Shown here: positions 17,165 to 25,593 of the stretch, one piece after another
How positions within the stretch are numbered: position 1 is the first letter of the stretch
Layout of the letters: the number at the start of each line of letters is the position of its first letter
NCBI RefSeq assembly: GCF_016798325.1
Contig: NZ_JAERVO010000001.1
Location: 1,054,001 to 1,118,000, forward strand
Source: Marinobacter mangrovi
GTDB taxonomy: Bacteria > Pseudomonadota > Gammaproteobacteria > Pseudomonadales > Oleiphilaceae
Direction of reading: 5' to 3'
Length of the DNA: 64,000 nt
Notes under the pieces: model-generated
Database searches by the model: none
Told to the model about the DNA's origin: nothing
What the model saw: the letters and a program-made list of their open reading frames with translations, nothing else
Made by a program: the position numbers and the translations under genes

Positions 17165-17797
17165 TCAGTTCACCCGTCGTTCCAGATCCGCGATCCAGCC
17201 GGCGACCTGGGCCTTGCGGTCGTCGGTCAGTGACTGGTAGGTGCGGTAGTGGTCCAGGGCCATGGGTAGATCCAGCAGATAAAGTTCCGCCAGCACCGCC
17301 AGGTTGAAGTGCAGTTGCGGTGAATCCGGGTGTTGCGCGAGCGCCGTCTGCAGCAGATCGCGGGCCTCGGTGAACTGCCCCTGCTCCTCCAGCATCAGCG
17401 CCAGGTTGTTGGCCGCCATGGATTCGGCCGGATCCAGTGCCAGCGCTGCCCGATAAGCCGCCATCGCCGACTGTGACTGCTCTTCCTGTTGCAGGATCCA
17501 TCCCAGCCGTGCCGCGGCCACGGCGCTGTCCGGCCGTTCTTCGCGCAACTGCCGCAGGCGCTGTTCCGCACCCGCCAGATCACCGGCCGCACTGCGTTTG
17601 AGCGCGTCGTCCAGCAGGACGGCCTGGGCTTCTGTCAGAGGCTCGACAACCTTCGGCGTCGCCTTCGCTGGCGTTGCCCGGGAGCCGCCCCCGGAACCGG
17701 GATGGGACGCGCAACCGCTCACAAGTAGGGCCAACGCCAACAAAACGGCATGCAACCGGTATCCCGCCGGGCCATTACTGCGTATCGGCGCGGGCAT
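17165..17797 (-). CDS. TPR lipoprotein, GltE/AglT-like by context
   Basis: A 210-residue outer-membrane-type lipoprotein. The signal sequence ends in lipobox LVSGC, giving an acylated Cys followed by Ala-Ser-His. The start at 17797 has a strong GGGGAGG about 6 bp upstream and overlaps the previous TPR gene by 23 bp; the longer open frame upstream is noise. After a Gly/Ala/Pro linker come about four tetratricopeptide repeats (for example RLGWILQQEEQSQSAMAAYR and NNLALMLEEQGQFTEARDLL). TPRs mediate protein contacts, so it probably docks the machine at the outer membrane. Confidence 0.8.
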   Translation of the reverse strand: MPAPIRSNGPAGYRLHAVLLALALLVSGCASHPGSGGGSRATPAKATPKVVEPLTEAQAVLLDDALKRSAAGDLAGAEQRLRQLREERPDSAVAAARLGWILQQEEQSQSAMAAYRAALALDPAESMAANNLALMLEEQGQFTEARDLLQTALAQHPDSPQLHFNLAVLAELYLLDLPMALDHYRTYQSLTDDRKAQVAGWIADLERRVN

Positions 17798-20576
17798 AAT
17801 CCACCTCCCCTCGGGTCCAGTTGATCCATTCCGCATCCCGCTTGTAACGTCCCGGGAACATTTGCCCCAGTACGTCCAGGCTGCGACGCACCCACGGGTT
17901 GTAGACGCCATCGGCGATGAGCTGGTGATTGCGCGCGTGCAGGTCGATCGCCTTCTCCTCGAACGGGTAAGCCTGCTCTTCCAGCAGGACACCGTACTGG
18001 GCCTGTTCCAGCTCGTTCAGGGTATCCGGGCGCTGGGAATCCATGATGTCCCGCGCCAATGTGCGGAACAGTTCGGCTTCGCCATACAGGGCTCGGGAGC
18101 GATCCGTGTCATCGCCCAGTTTGCGCGCCTCGTCGTATCGCCCCACGGCCGCTTCGAGCGCCCGGCGCTTGGCCTTCAGTGACTGTTTCAGCGGCAAGTC
18201 GAGCGTGATCCCATTGAAGCGCTCGGCCTCCTGATCCGCCAGCACCAGCGCCGCATCCGCCGCCCAGGCCAGGGTATCCGGTGAGTGCCACTCGCTGTCG
18301 AGTTCCTGTTCCAACAAGGCCTGGCGCATGGCCGGCGCGGACGACGACGCCGTGATGAGCTGGTGTCGCAGACGCTGCTGGCGAACATGTTCGTCGGCAT
18401 CACGCGGTGTCGGCGCCTGGGCCAGGTAATCGCTGATGATCGCGTGTGCCCGGCCCGGGTCTCCGGCGTCCAGCAGCAAGTTGGCTGCTGTTAGGCGATC
18501 GTCCCAGGGTTCCGACTCGTTTTCGGCGCGCTGGAGCAGTTCATCCGCCGCCTGGGCGGGTTGCCCGGCCGACGTGTAGGCCAGCACCAGCTTACTGCTG
18601 ACGCCTGCCGTTAAACCGGCATCGGGATAGTCGCGGCGAAACCCCTGCAAGGCATCGACAGCCGCGGCCCATTGATCCGACTCAAGCATCATGGTGGCGG
18701 CATCGTAGCGGGCCTTCATGGCGATGTCCGCGTCCGGCTTGACGCTCGGGATACGCTGGAGGGAGGCAATGGCCTGCGCCGTCTGGCCGTCGGCCTCCTG
18801 GGCTTCGGCCTGCCGGTAGATGGAACGAGCCAACTGGTTGCGGGTGTCGGACGCTTCCCCGGCGGACATCGGGCGACGGTCCGACGCGGCCAGGTCCAGA
18901 GCCCGCCGGTAAGCCTGTTCCGCCTCGGCGTATTGATGAGCCTGATACGCAATCTGACCCAACACCAGATAGGCCGCTCGCTGATCTTCAGCGGCTGCTT
19001 GACCGGACTCCGTCACCTGCAGCGCTTCCCGACGAGCTTCAGCGTGGTTGCCCGCCAGCAGCAGGCGATTCGAAAGATCGGCCTGCGCCGGCGTGACCCT
19101 TTGATCCGACGGGAACGCTTGCGCAAATCGGTCGACGGCGTCTGTCAGTGACGCGTCTCCCGCCGGCGACGGCTGCTTGCGATACTCCAGCACGGCGGCC
19201 CAGGCGGCATCCGCCGCATCGTCATAGCCGGGCGCCTGGTAGCCCGCCTTTTCATAAAAGGCGGTGGCCTTTGCTCCGTCACCAGCCTGGAGCCAGGCAT
19301 CACCGGCCAGACGCCAGAATCGACCAGGGTCAGTCGAGGTGCCCGCCTGAGCATTCACATCGCCCAGACGACCGTAGTAGCGCCCGGCATCGGCAAATCC
19401 GCTTGATCCGCCACCGGCTTGCTGACCGGCCGCATGGTACAGCGTATCCGCCACCTGCCCGGCCAAATCCCGCCACGTGGTCTGCTCGTCGCCGGACAGT
19501 GCGGCGTAGGCGGCAGGCGTCGCGTATGCCTGCACGTAATCTTCCCGGGCCTCGCGCGCCTCCTGATCAAACCCACCGGCTTCCCAGACCGCCACAATCT
19601 GGGCCCGCATGGCGGCCGTCCGGGGATGTTCCGGATTCAGGTCGATGAAATGCCGGTTGACGGCGGCGCTGTCGGCGTAACGCTGCTTGGCCAGGTAAAA
19701 ATCCGCCAGCCGGTCATATAGCAGATAATCGTAGGATCGCCCGCCTTCACGAGCGAGCATCTGGTCCAGGGTCCGGGCGCCGTCGCGCTGGGCCGCCATT
19801 AACGCCAGGATGCGGAAGGTATCGTTCACCAGATCCTCGCTTCCGCCGGCCAGGGCCGTAAAGTTGTCGGACCGGTCCCGATAGCCATCCAGCACGGTCA
19901 GGAAGGTGTGACTGGCCCGCTCCGGGGCCTGCTGCTTGTACTGGCTCCAACCGAGCATGTACAGCGCCTTCTGTTGCAGGTCAGGATGCTTGCCATCGTC
20001 GATAACCCGCTGATACGCCTGTTCGGCTTCGGCGTAGGCCCCGCGGGAGAAGGCATCCTCGGCAATCCGGAAGCGGGACTCGGTCGCCAGAGCGGACTGC
20101 GGATACAGTCCCACCAGCTGTCGAAGGCGTTTGATGGATTGCTCGTCCTCCCCGATGAAGGCATAGGCCTTGGCGGTCTGGTACAGCAGCTCATCCAGCC
20201 GGCCCTGATAGCGCCCCTCGCTGACAATCATCTCGTAGCTTTTCAGCGCTTCCCGATAGATCACCGCTTCCTGCTGCGGGGACAGTTCCAGGCTGGCGCC
20301 GGCCCGGGAATGCAGGTTGGTCAGCCGGTGCAGCGCGTCAATGCGGACTTCCGGTTCTTCCGCTTCCTCGAACAATCGCTTATAACGCCGTGCGACCTCC
20401 TTTACCGAGATGGCCGGCAACGTTTGGGACGACATCTCCAGAAAGATCGGGCGCATCTCGCCAATGGTTTCGCCGTCCTCGCCGAGATTCACCTGGAAAC
20501 TGCCTTTCTCGCCGGCGCCGTAACCGCACATTGGAAACAGCAGGCACAGGAGAGCCACTCTCAACCGCCGGTTCAT
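17775..20576 (-). CDS. Large periplasmic TPR protein, GltD/AgmU-like by architecture
   Basis: A 933-residue exported protein built almost wholly of helical repeats. A signal peptide spans about residues 1-21 (ending CGYGA-G). Tetratricopeptide units are clear in the middle, for example DEQSIKRLRQLVGLYPQSAL, AYAEAEQAYQRVIDDGKHPD and YAEAEQAYRRALDLAASDR. No catalytic motif or membrane anchor is visible. It overlaps both neighbours by a few bases. It most resembles in kind the large TPR scaffold of the Myxococcus gliding complex (GltD/AgmU), but this is architecture only, not demonstrated homology. Confidence 0.8.
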   Translation of the reverse strand: MNRRLRVALLCLLFPMCGYGAGEKGSFQVNLGEDGETIGEMRPIFLEMSSQTLPAISVKEVARRYKRLFEEAEEPEVRIDALHRLTNLHSRAGASLELSPQQEAVIYREALKSYEMIVSEGRYQGRLDELLYQTAKAYAFIGEDEQSIKRLRQLVGLYPQSALATESRFRIAEDAFSRGAYAEAEQAYQRVIDDGKHPDLQQKALYMLGWSQYKQQAPERASHTFLTVLDGYRDRSDNFTALAGGSEDLVNDTFRILALMAAQRDGARTLDQMLAREGGRSYDYLLYDRLADFYLAKQRYADSAAVNRHFIDLNPEHPRTAAMRAQIVAVWEAGGFDQEAREAREDYVQAYATPAAYAALSGDEQTTWRDLAGQVADTLYHAAGQQAGGGSSGFADAGRYYGRLGDVNAQAGTSTDPGRFWRLAGDAWLQAGDGAKATAFYEKAGYQAPGYDDAADAAWAAVLEYRKQPSPAGDASLTDAVDRFAQAFPSDQRVTPAQADLSNRLLLAGNHAEARREALQVTESGQAAAEDQRAAYLVLGQIAYQAHQYAEAEQAYRRALDLAASDRRPMSAGEASDTRNQLARSIYRQAEAQEADGQTAQAIASLQRIPSVKPDADIAMKARYDAATMMLESDQWAAAVDALQGFRRDYPDAGLTAGVSSKLVLAYTSAGQPAQAADELLQRAENESEPWDDRLTAANLLLDAGDPGRAHAIISDYLAQAPTPRDADEHVRQQRLRHQLITASSSAPAMRQALLEQELDSEWHSPDTLAWAADAALVLADQEAERFNGITLDLPLKQSLKAKRRALEAAVGRYDEARKLGDDTDRSRALYGEAELFRTLARDIMDSQRPDTLNELEQAQYGVLLEEQAYPFEEKAIDLHARNHQLIADGVYNPWVRRSLDVLGQMFPGRYKRDAEWINWTRGEVDYARADTQ

Positions 20577-22393
20577 TGATCACCTCCGGTCTTGACGGGT
20601 GCGGCGTCATTCAGGGCCAGGTGCTCATAAAGATGGGCCAGTTGCTGTTCGCTGCGATCCAGGTGCGCATTCATTTGCGATGCCTGGTCGTCGATGAATG
20701 CCATCAGATGCTGATCCAATTCACCGCTCGCTTTTTGGCGCTGCGTTTCTACCCGGGTGAGCAGCGTCCGGGCCTGGGAGCGGGCCGCGCCCACCCGGCT
20801 CAGCAGTTTGCGGAACCGGTCCGGTGTCTGACTCAGTTCACTGTCGAAGTGCTGGTAAGCCGCCTTTGCGGCGTCGAGCGAGTGAGCAATCGAAGCAACG
20901 TGCCGCGCATGCTCCCGGCGGGCTCGGTCAAAACCCTCCTGGGCTTTCCACGTGAGCACCCCTTCGAGGCGATCCAGGCGCGCCTGCTCTTCCGGTGTCA
21001 GTTTTTTTTGCGACCGGATCTGTCGAATCTGTGCCAATTTGTCCGCGGTCTCGCCGGTTGCCAGATCCGCCACCTGGCCCTTTTCGCCGGCATCGTCCAA
21101 CCGGGCCTGCAAGGCCTGGAGTCGCTGATTCAGGCGCTGTATACCCTGACCGACCTCGGCGATTTTCGCGCGACTGCCCTGGCGGGACACCTGCTTGAGT
21201 CGCCGCGTCAGCATGCCCTCGAAGACGTCCAGATCCGACAGTCGGCGCTTTAACTGCTGTTCCATGCGAGTCAATTCAGCGACGTCCCGGACGGCCTGCT
21301 GGGCCTCAGGGCGCTCCATGAACTGCATGAGATAGGCCAGGCGTGGTTGGGTCAGGGTCTTGCTGTCCGCCAGGAACCATTCCACGTCGTCCCGGCCGGC
21401 GGAGCGGACCATCGCCTCATAGCCACCCTGCTCCTGGATTTGCGTGCGCAACGTGCGCAGGGTCACCAACTCGCCTTCAAAGGCGGAGATGGCTGCCAGA
21501 TAGGCTTCGCCGGCCTGCCCCAGGTAGCCGGATTCGTCGTAACCGCGGCCCATGCCCAGCCAGGCATCGGCCGCGCCGGGAAAGCCCAACGGGAATTTTC
21601 GGGCGCGGTGCCAGGACTGCATGGCGGTGCGGTAGTTGTCCTTGCGGGCCAGGGCCAGGCCATGAAGATAGAGGGCCTGCGGGGTGTAATAGCCGTTCAG
21701 GGAGACCTTGTTGAGGAAAGAGAGCGCCTTGTCCGGCTCGTCGCTGCGCAAAGCCAGGTAACCGGCCGTCACCTGGATATGCTGGAGCAGTTCGGGATAG
21801 CGGGTGGCCTCCTGATCGCCCAGCATCGCACGCGCCACCCTGAGTGCGATCAGGCTGCGCGCGGTGTCGGTGTCCTGGCGGGCGTATGCGGTCGCCAGAT
21901 TCAGGTAGCCCATCGCTGCCCAATAGCCGTCCTGGCTCTTACTCAGGATCTGTCCCGCCCGATCGTAAGCCTCCGAATCGATCGCATCCTCCGCGAGGAG
22001 GTAGGCCGCCTCCTGCCCCTCGGGTCCTCTCGAACGCCGCATCAGCGTGCTCAGCGCGTCGTTGGCTGCCGGGCGATCGCCCAACTGACGCTGGCTCTTG
22101 GCCAGGGCCAATAACGCGGGATCGGACAGTGTCTGGCCGGCATTTCGTACCGCCATCAATGCGTTGCGGGCTTCGTTGGCGACACCCATGTGAGCCAACG
22201 CTTCGCCTCGTAACATGCCGGCTTCTGGCGATCCATCGTTCCAGATCTCATGCAGTGCGCGATCCGTGTCACCCACCAACAGCTCATAACGGGCCACATC
22301 ACGGATTCGCTTGCTTTGACTTCCGGCGTCCGCCCAGGCCAGACCGGAGGGCAGCAAGGCGGCGACGAGCAGGAGCGACAGCGCAGATCTCAT
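20573..22393 (-). CDS. Exported TPR and coiled-coil protein
   Basis: About 606 residues. The ATG at 22393 gives a clean signal peptide (SALSLLLVAALLPSGLAWA) and has TTGAGG upstream, so it is preferred over the GTG seven codons earlier. The N-terminal half contains degenerate TPR units (GDTDRALHEIWNDGS, GYLNLATAYARQDTDTARSL, RSDEPDKALSFLNKV). The C-terminal half is rich in Gln, Arg, Leu and Glu with heptad-like spacing, suggesting a long coiled coil. It starts 11 bp after the first gene and overlaps the 933-residue protein. Likely a periplasmic scaffold; no family name can be given. Confidence 0.75.
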   Translation of the reverse strand: MRSALSLLLVAALLPSGLAWADAGSQSKRIRDVARYELLVGDTDRALHEIWNDGSPEAGMLRGEALAHMGVANEARNALMAVRNAGQTLSDPALLALAKSQRQLGDRPAANDALSTLMRRSRGPEGQEAAYLLAEDAIDSEAYDRAGQILSKSQDGYWAAMGYLNLATAYARQDTDTARSLIALRVARAMLGDQEATRYPELLQHIQVTAGYLALRSDEPDKALSFLNKVSLNGYYTPQALYLHGLALARKDNYRTAMQSWHRARKFPLGFPGAADAWLGMGRGYDESGYLGQAGEAYLAAISAFEGELVTLRTLRTQIQEQGGYEAMVRSAGRDDVEWFLADSKTLTQPRLAYLMQFMERPEAQQAVRDVAELTRMEQQLKRRLSDLDVFEGMLTRRLKQVSRQGSRAKIAEVGQGIQRLNQRLQALQARLDDAGEKGQVADLATGETADKLAQIRQIRSQKKLTPEEQARLDRLEGVLTWKAQEGFDRARREHARHVASIAHSLDAAKAAYQHFDSELSQTPDRFRKLLSRVGAARSQARTLLTRVETQRQKASGELDQHLMAFIDDQASQMNAHLDRSEQQLAHLYEHLALNDAAPVKTGGDQ

Positions 22394-22404
22394 GCCGATC
22401 GGCC

Positions 22405-22902
22405 TCAATCCCACTGTTTGATGCGCATGGCAGGTTCGAAACTGGGCGCTCGCGCGTCGATCACCAGCTCGTATTGGGCCTTGCCGGTGGCCTTCTGAAT
22501 GGTAAAGCTGGCATCCTTGCGGTAGTAATGGTCGTTCGCGCCCTGGCCATTGAACACCGCGCTCAGCTCGTGCTCGCCAGCCGCCAGATTTCCCAGATAC
22601 AGCCGCTGCACCCCACCTTGCTCAAGCGCCTTGCGTTCCCTTTCGCTGTAGAGGTGAGATACCGCCGAATGGCCGTCCAGGGCCAATTCAACAGAGTCCA
22701 GCACAAAGTAATCCCGGGCGTCGAAGGACAGGTAGACCGCTACCTGAGTGTTCGCCGGATTGAGGATATCCTCTTCCAGCTGGAACAACGTGTGGTTAAG
22801 GCCGGCGACATCGGCCTTGAGTGAGGCAATATCGTCACTGAGGGGCTCGGCCGCCAGCGCACCGGTGAACAGCAGGCCGGTGATCAGCAGGATAAGGCGC
22901 AT
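22405..22902 (-). CDS. Small exported protein, first gene of the ExbB/TPR operon
   Basis: A 165-residue protein with a signal peptide (LILLITGLLFTGALAAEPL). A short helical, coiled-coil-like part (IASLKADVAGLNHTLFQLEE) comes first, then a beta-rich domain. The beta-rich part contains the AVYLSFDARDYFVLDSVELA segment and a GNLAAGEHELSAVF pattern that looks immunoglobulin-like. I do not recognise a named family. It leads the nine-gene minus-strand unit, and the intergenic stretch upstream must carry the promoter. Its constant linkage to TPR and ExbB-type genes, if found in other genomes, would mark it as a structural subunit. Confidence 0.7.
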   Translation of the reverse strand: MRLILLITGLLFTGALAAEPLSDDIASLKADVAGLNHTLFQLEEDILNPANTQVAVYLSFDARDYFVLDSVELALDGHSAVSHLYSERERKALEQGGVQRLYLGNLAAGEHELSAVFNGQGANDHYYRKDASFTIQKATGKAQYELVIDARAPSFEPAMRIKQWD

Positions 22903-23172
22903 CGGTACTCTCGCGATCAGTGTCCTGAGGGTTCATCAAGCCCGATGGCAGCAGGCGCCCGGGCTTTCGGTAACAAAGCGTAACACCGGCCCGGCTGCTG
23001 AAACGGTACCTGGATCACCAAATGACAAGTCGGGCTTGTCACACCGCCCCAAACTGTCGACATCATTTACACATGCCAGGATAAAGCGCGAGGGAGAGAA
23101 TGACGGTCTCGTCAAAAAATGAATTAGAGGGCTGTTTTTAATGTCTTTTTTTTAGGCTGGCAAAGCGCGTGC

Positions 23173-23266
23173 TTTGACCTTATTGCGGTGCAATTCTTCG
23201 ATGAAGGGTAAACCGTTCGATATGCCGAGCTTCGCCGATGCGCCTCAACCGCATCGGCTTTTTTTT
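23173..23266 (+). ncRNA. Candidate small RNA ending at the orphan terminator
   Basis: A TTGACC hexamer at about 23173 followed 17 bp later by TTCGAT is a possible weak promoter. A transcript from there would be roughly 60 nt, ending in the strong terminator and U-tail expected of an Hfq-bound small RNA. The promoter is poor and the 5' end is a guess; only the terminator is solid. Confidence 0.3.
23234..23266 (+). terminator. Orphan Rho-independent terminator (plus strand)
   Basis: A perfect 9-bp stem GCCGATGCG/CGCATCGGC with a 7-nt loop, followed directly by eight T residues. It is among the strongest terminators in the window, yet no plus-strand gene lies upstream for more than 9 kb. It would end a short noncoding transcript. 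Confidence 0.85.
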
Positions 23267-23301
23267 GCCCTGCGATGCCTGAATGCGCAAACCGACAGGT
23301 C

Positions 23302-23399
23302 GGTTGGCGCTGACGCAGGAAGCCCGACAGGGCAAGGCAACAGGTCGCCCCCAGCCTCGCCTGATTGTTTGTTGGGCTTCCTGCGTCAGCCCAACCTAC
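23302..23399. repeat. REP pair (REPIN-like), inverted copies
   Basis: Two inverted copies of the 30-bp REP found around the RAYT gene. The right copy (23370-23399, reversed) reads GTAGGTTGGGCTGACGCAGG in its first 20 bases and is intact. The left copy (23302-23329) is diverged and has lost the GTAG. Each can fold as TTGGGCT...AGCCCAA. The two hairpins are about 40 bp apart. Confidence 0.8.
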
Positions 23400-23480
23400 G
23401 AAGCGGAAGCGTAACCCCAGGGTTTCCGGTGGCAACAGCGCGCCGGGGATGGGAGCCTCGGCGCGCCACTACCCGCCGGA

Positions 23481-24659
23481 TTATTTGCTGAGGAACCGCA
23501 TGGCCGATTCCAGACCGTCGATGGTCAGCGGGTACATGTGGTCCCCAACCAGTTGGCGGGTCATGCCGATAGAGCCACCGGTTCCCCAGTAGTTCTCCGG
23601 CAGCGGATTGAGCCACACCACCTTGCGGAAGTGATCCTGCAGACGCTGGAACCAGACGGCACCGGCCTCTTCGTTCCAGTGCTCGATGGAGCCGCCGGGA
23701 TGGGAAATCTCGTACGGCGCCATACTGGCGTCACCGATGAAGATGACCTTATAGTCCGGCGAGTACTTGTGCAGGATGTCCCAGGTGCTGGTGGTCTCGT
23801 TGAGGCGCCGCACATTGTTCGTCCACACGCTTTCATAGATGAAGTTGTGGAAGTAGAAATACTGCATGTGCTTGAACTCAACACGCGCCGCCGAGAACAG
23901 CTCCTCGCAGACGCGGATGTGCGGATCCATGGACCCGCCCACGTCGAAGAACAGCAGCACTTTGACGGCATTGTGCCGTTCCGGGACCATTTTCAGGTCC
24001 AGATAGCCGGCGTTTCGGGCGGTGGAGCGGATCGTATCGTCCATGTCCAGCTGATCGGCGGCACCCTGTCGGGCAAATTTACGCAACCGTCTCAACGCGA
24101 CCTTGATGTTGCGGATGCCCAGCGTGATGCTGTCATCCAGATCCTTGAAGCCCCGCTTTTCCCAGACCTTGACGGCCCGGCCGTGGCGCCCTTTTTCCTG
24201 CCCGATGCGGAAGCCTTCCGGGTTATAGCCGTGGGCCCCGAACGGGGACGTCCCGCCGGTGCCGATCTGGCGGTTACCGCCCTGATGCCGTTCTTTCTGG
24301 TTTTCCAGGCGATCCTTGAACGCGTCGATTAGCTCCTGCAGCCCGCCCAGCGAATCGATCCTGGCTTTGTCCTCTTCCGACAACTGTTTCTCGAACTCCT
24401 TGCGCAGCCAGTCTTCGGGAATCAGTTGCTGCATCAGGTCGTCGAGGTTCTCGATGCCGTCAAAGTAGGCGGTGAACGCCCGGTCGAACTTGTCGTAATG
24501 CCGCTCGTCCTTCACCAGGCACAGGCGCGCCAGGTAATAGAACTCCTCCATGTCGGCAAAGGCCAGACGGTGCTGTAGCGCGTCCACCAGATCGAGATAC
24601 TCACGCAGACTCGCCGGCACACGGGCACGGCGCACCTCCATGAAAAAATCAATCAGCAT
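23481..24659 (-). CDS. CoxE-like VWA domain protein
   Basis: A 392-residue protein of the CoxE/VWA-containing family. The C-terminal half has a von Willebrand factor A fold with MIDAS-type motif DVGGSMDPH. The N-terminal half starts LIDFFMEVRRARVPASLREY and is helical and charged. CoxE-like proteins pair with MoxR AAA ATPases as metal-dependent adaptors for remodelling or cofactor insertion into target proteins. The MoxR gene is 27 bp upstream in the same operon. Cytoplasmic, since no signal peptide is seen; the client is unknown. Confidence 0.85.
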   Translation of the reverse strand: MLIDFFMEVRRARVPASLREYLDLVDALQHRLAFADMEEFYYLARLCLVKDERHYDKFDRAFTAYFDGIENLDDLMQQLIPEDWLRKEFEKQLSEEDKARIDSLGGLQELIDAFKDRLENQKERHQGGNRQIGTGGTSPFGAHGYNPEGFRIGQEKGRHGRAVKVWEKRGFKDLDDSITLGIRNIKVALRRLRKFARQGAADQLDMDDTIRSTARNAGYLDLKMVPERHNAVKVLLFFDVGGSMDPHIRVCEELFSAARVEFKHMQYFYFHNFIYESVWTNNVRRLNETTSTWDILHKYSPDYKVIFIGDASMAPYEISHPGGSIEHWNEEAGAVWFQRLQDHFRKVVWLNPLPENYWGTGGSIGMTRQLVGDHMYPLTIDGLESAMRFLSK

Positions 24660-24686
24660 AGTGTCCTCCTTACAGAGGCCGTCGGA

Positions 24687-25529
24687 TCAGCTCCGGCGAC
24701 GCGCCATGAAGGCCAGTTTCTGCAACAGGTGAACGTCCTGCTCGTTCTTGACCAGGGCGCCATAGAGCGGCGGCAGCGCCGAGGAGGTGTCCTTCTCCTG
24801 CAACATCTTGGCGGACAGTTCGTCGGCCATCAGCAGCTTGAGCCAGTCCACCAGTTCGGAAGTGGACGGTTTTTTCTTCAGGCCGGGCACCTTGCGCACG
24901 TCGAAGAAGACTTCCAGCGCGTCCCGGACGATCTGTTGCTGGACGTCCGGGAAATGCACGTCGACGATGCTCTTCATCGTGTCGTGATCCGGGAAGCTGA
25001 TGTAGTGGAAGAAGCAGCGGCGCAGGAACGCATCCGGCAGCTCTTTCTCGTTGTTACTGGTGATCACGACGATCGGACGACGTGTGGCCTTGACCACTTT
25101 CTGGGTCTCGTAGACGTAGAACTCCATGCGGTCGAGTTCCAGCAACAGGTCGTTGGGGAATTCGATGTCGGCCTTGTCGATCTCGTCGATCAGCAGAACC
25201 ACCTGCTCGTCGGCCTCGAAGGCCTCCCACAGCTTACCCTTGACGATGTAGTTGCTGATGTCGTGCACCTTGTCATCACCGAGCTGGGAATCCCGCAGGC
25301 GCGAGACCGCGTCATACTCGTACAGTCCCTGCTGGGCCTTGGTGGTGGACTTGATGTGCCAGGTGATCAGCCTTGCCCCCACGCCTTCGGCCAGTTCCTC
25401 TGCCAGCATGGTCTTGCCGGTGCCCGGCTCGCCCTTGATCAACAGCGGGCGCTGTAGGGTGATGGCCGCATTGACCGCCATCTGGAGGTCTTCGGTGGCG
25501 ACGTATTTTTCGGTGCCAGTAAACTTCAT
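24687..25529 (-). CDS. MoxR-family AAA+ ATPase
   Basis: A 280-residue MoxR-type chaperone ATPase. Walker A is GEPGTGKTML, Walker B VLLIDEIDKAD, sensor 1 in VVITSNNEKELPDAFLRRC. MoxR proteins form hexamers that act on VWA-protein-bound clients. It lies between a periplasm-facing VWA protein gene and a CoxE-like VWA gene on the same strand, the usual three-part arrangement. No substrate enzyme such as a dehydrogenase is adjacent. Confidence 0.9.
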   Translation of the reverse strand: MKFTGTEKYVATEDLQMAVNAAITLQRPLLIKGEPGTGKTMLAEELAEGVGARLITWHIKSTTKAQQGLYEYDAVSRLRDSQLGDDKVHDISNYIVKGKLWEAFEADEQVVLLIDEIDKADIEFPNDLLLELDRMEFYVYETQKVVKATRRPIVVITSNNEKELPDAFLRRCFFHYISFPDHDTMKSIVDVHFPDVQQQIVRDALEVFFDVRKVPGLKKKPSTSELVDWLKLLMADELSAKMLQEKDTSSALPPLYGALVKNEQDVHLLQKLAFMARRRS

Positions 25530-25593
25530 GGTGTCTGTCCTTTTATTTCGGGTCGGTGCTCACATGCGCGAGGAGCCGGGGCGCCTGCCGACG

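Larger units (their letters stand above)
22903..23480. other. 578-bp intergenic region with orphan terminator and REP pair
   Basis: No convincing protein gene. The right third holds a plus-strand terminator (23234-23266) and an inverted REP pair (23302-23399). Both flanking genes are on the minus strand, so the left part should carry the promoter of the ExbB/TPR operon. The terminator has no matching protein gene upstream, raising the possibility of a small RNA. Confidence 0.6.
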
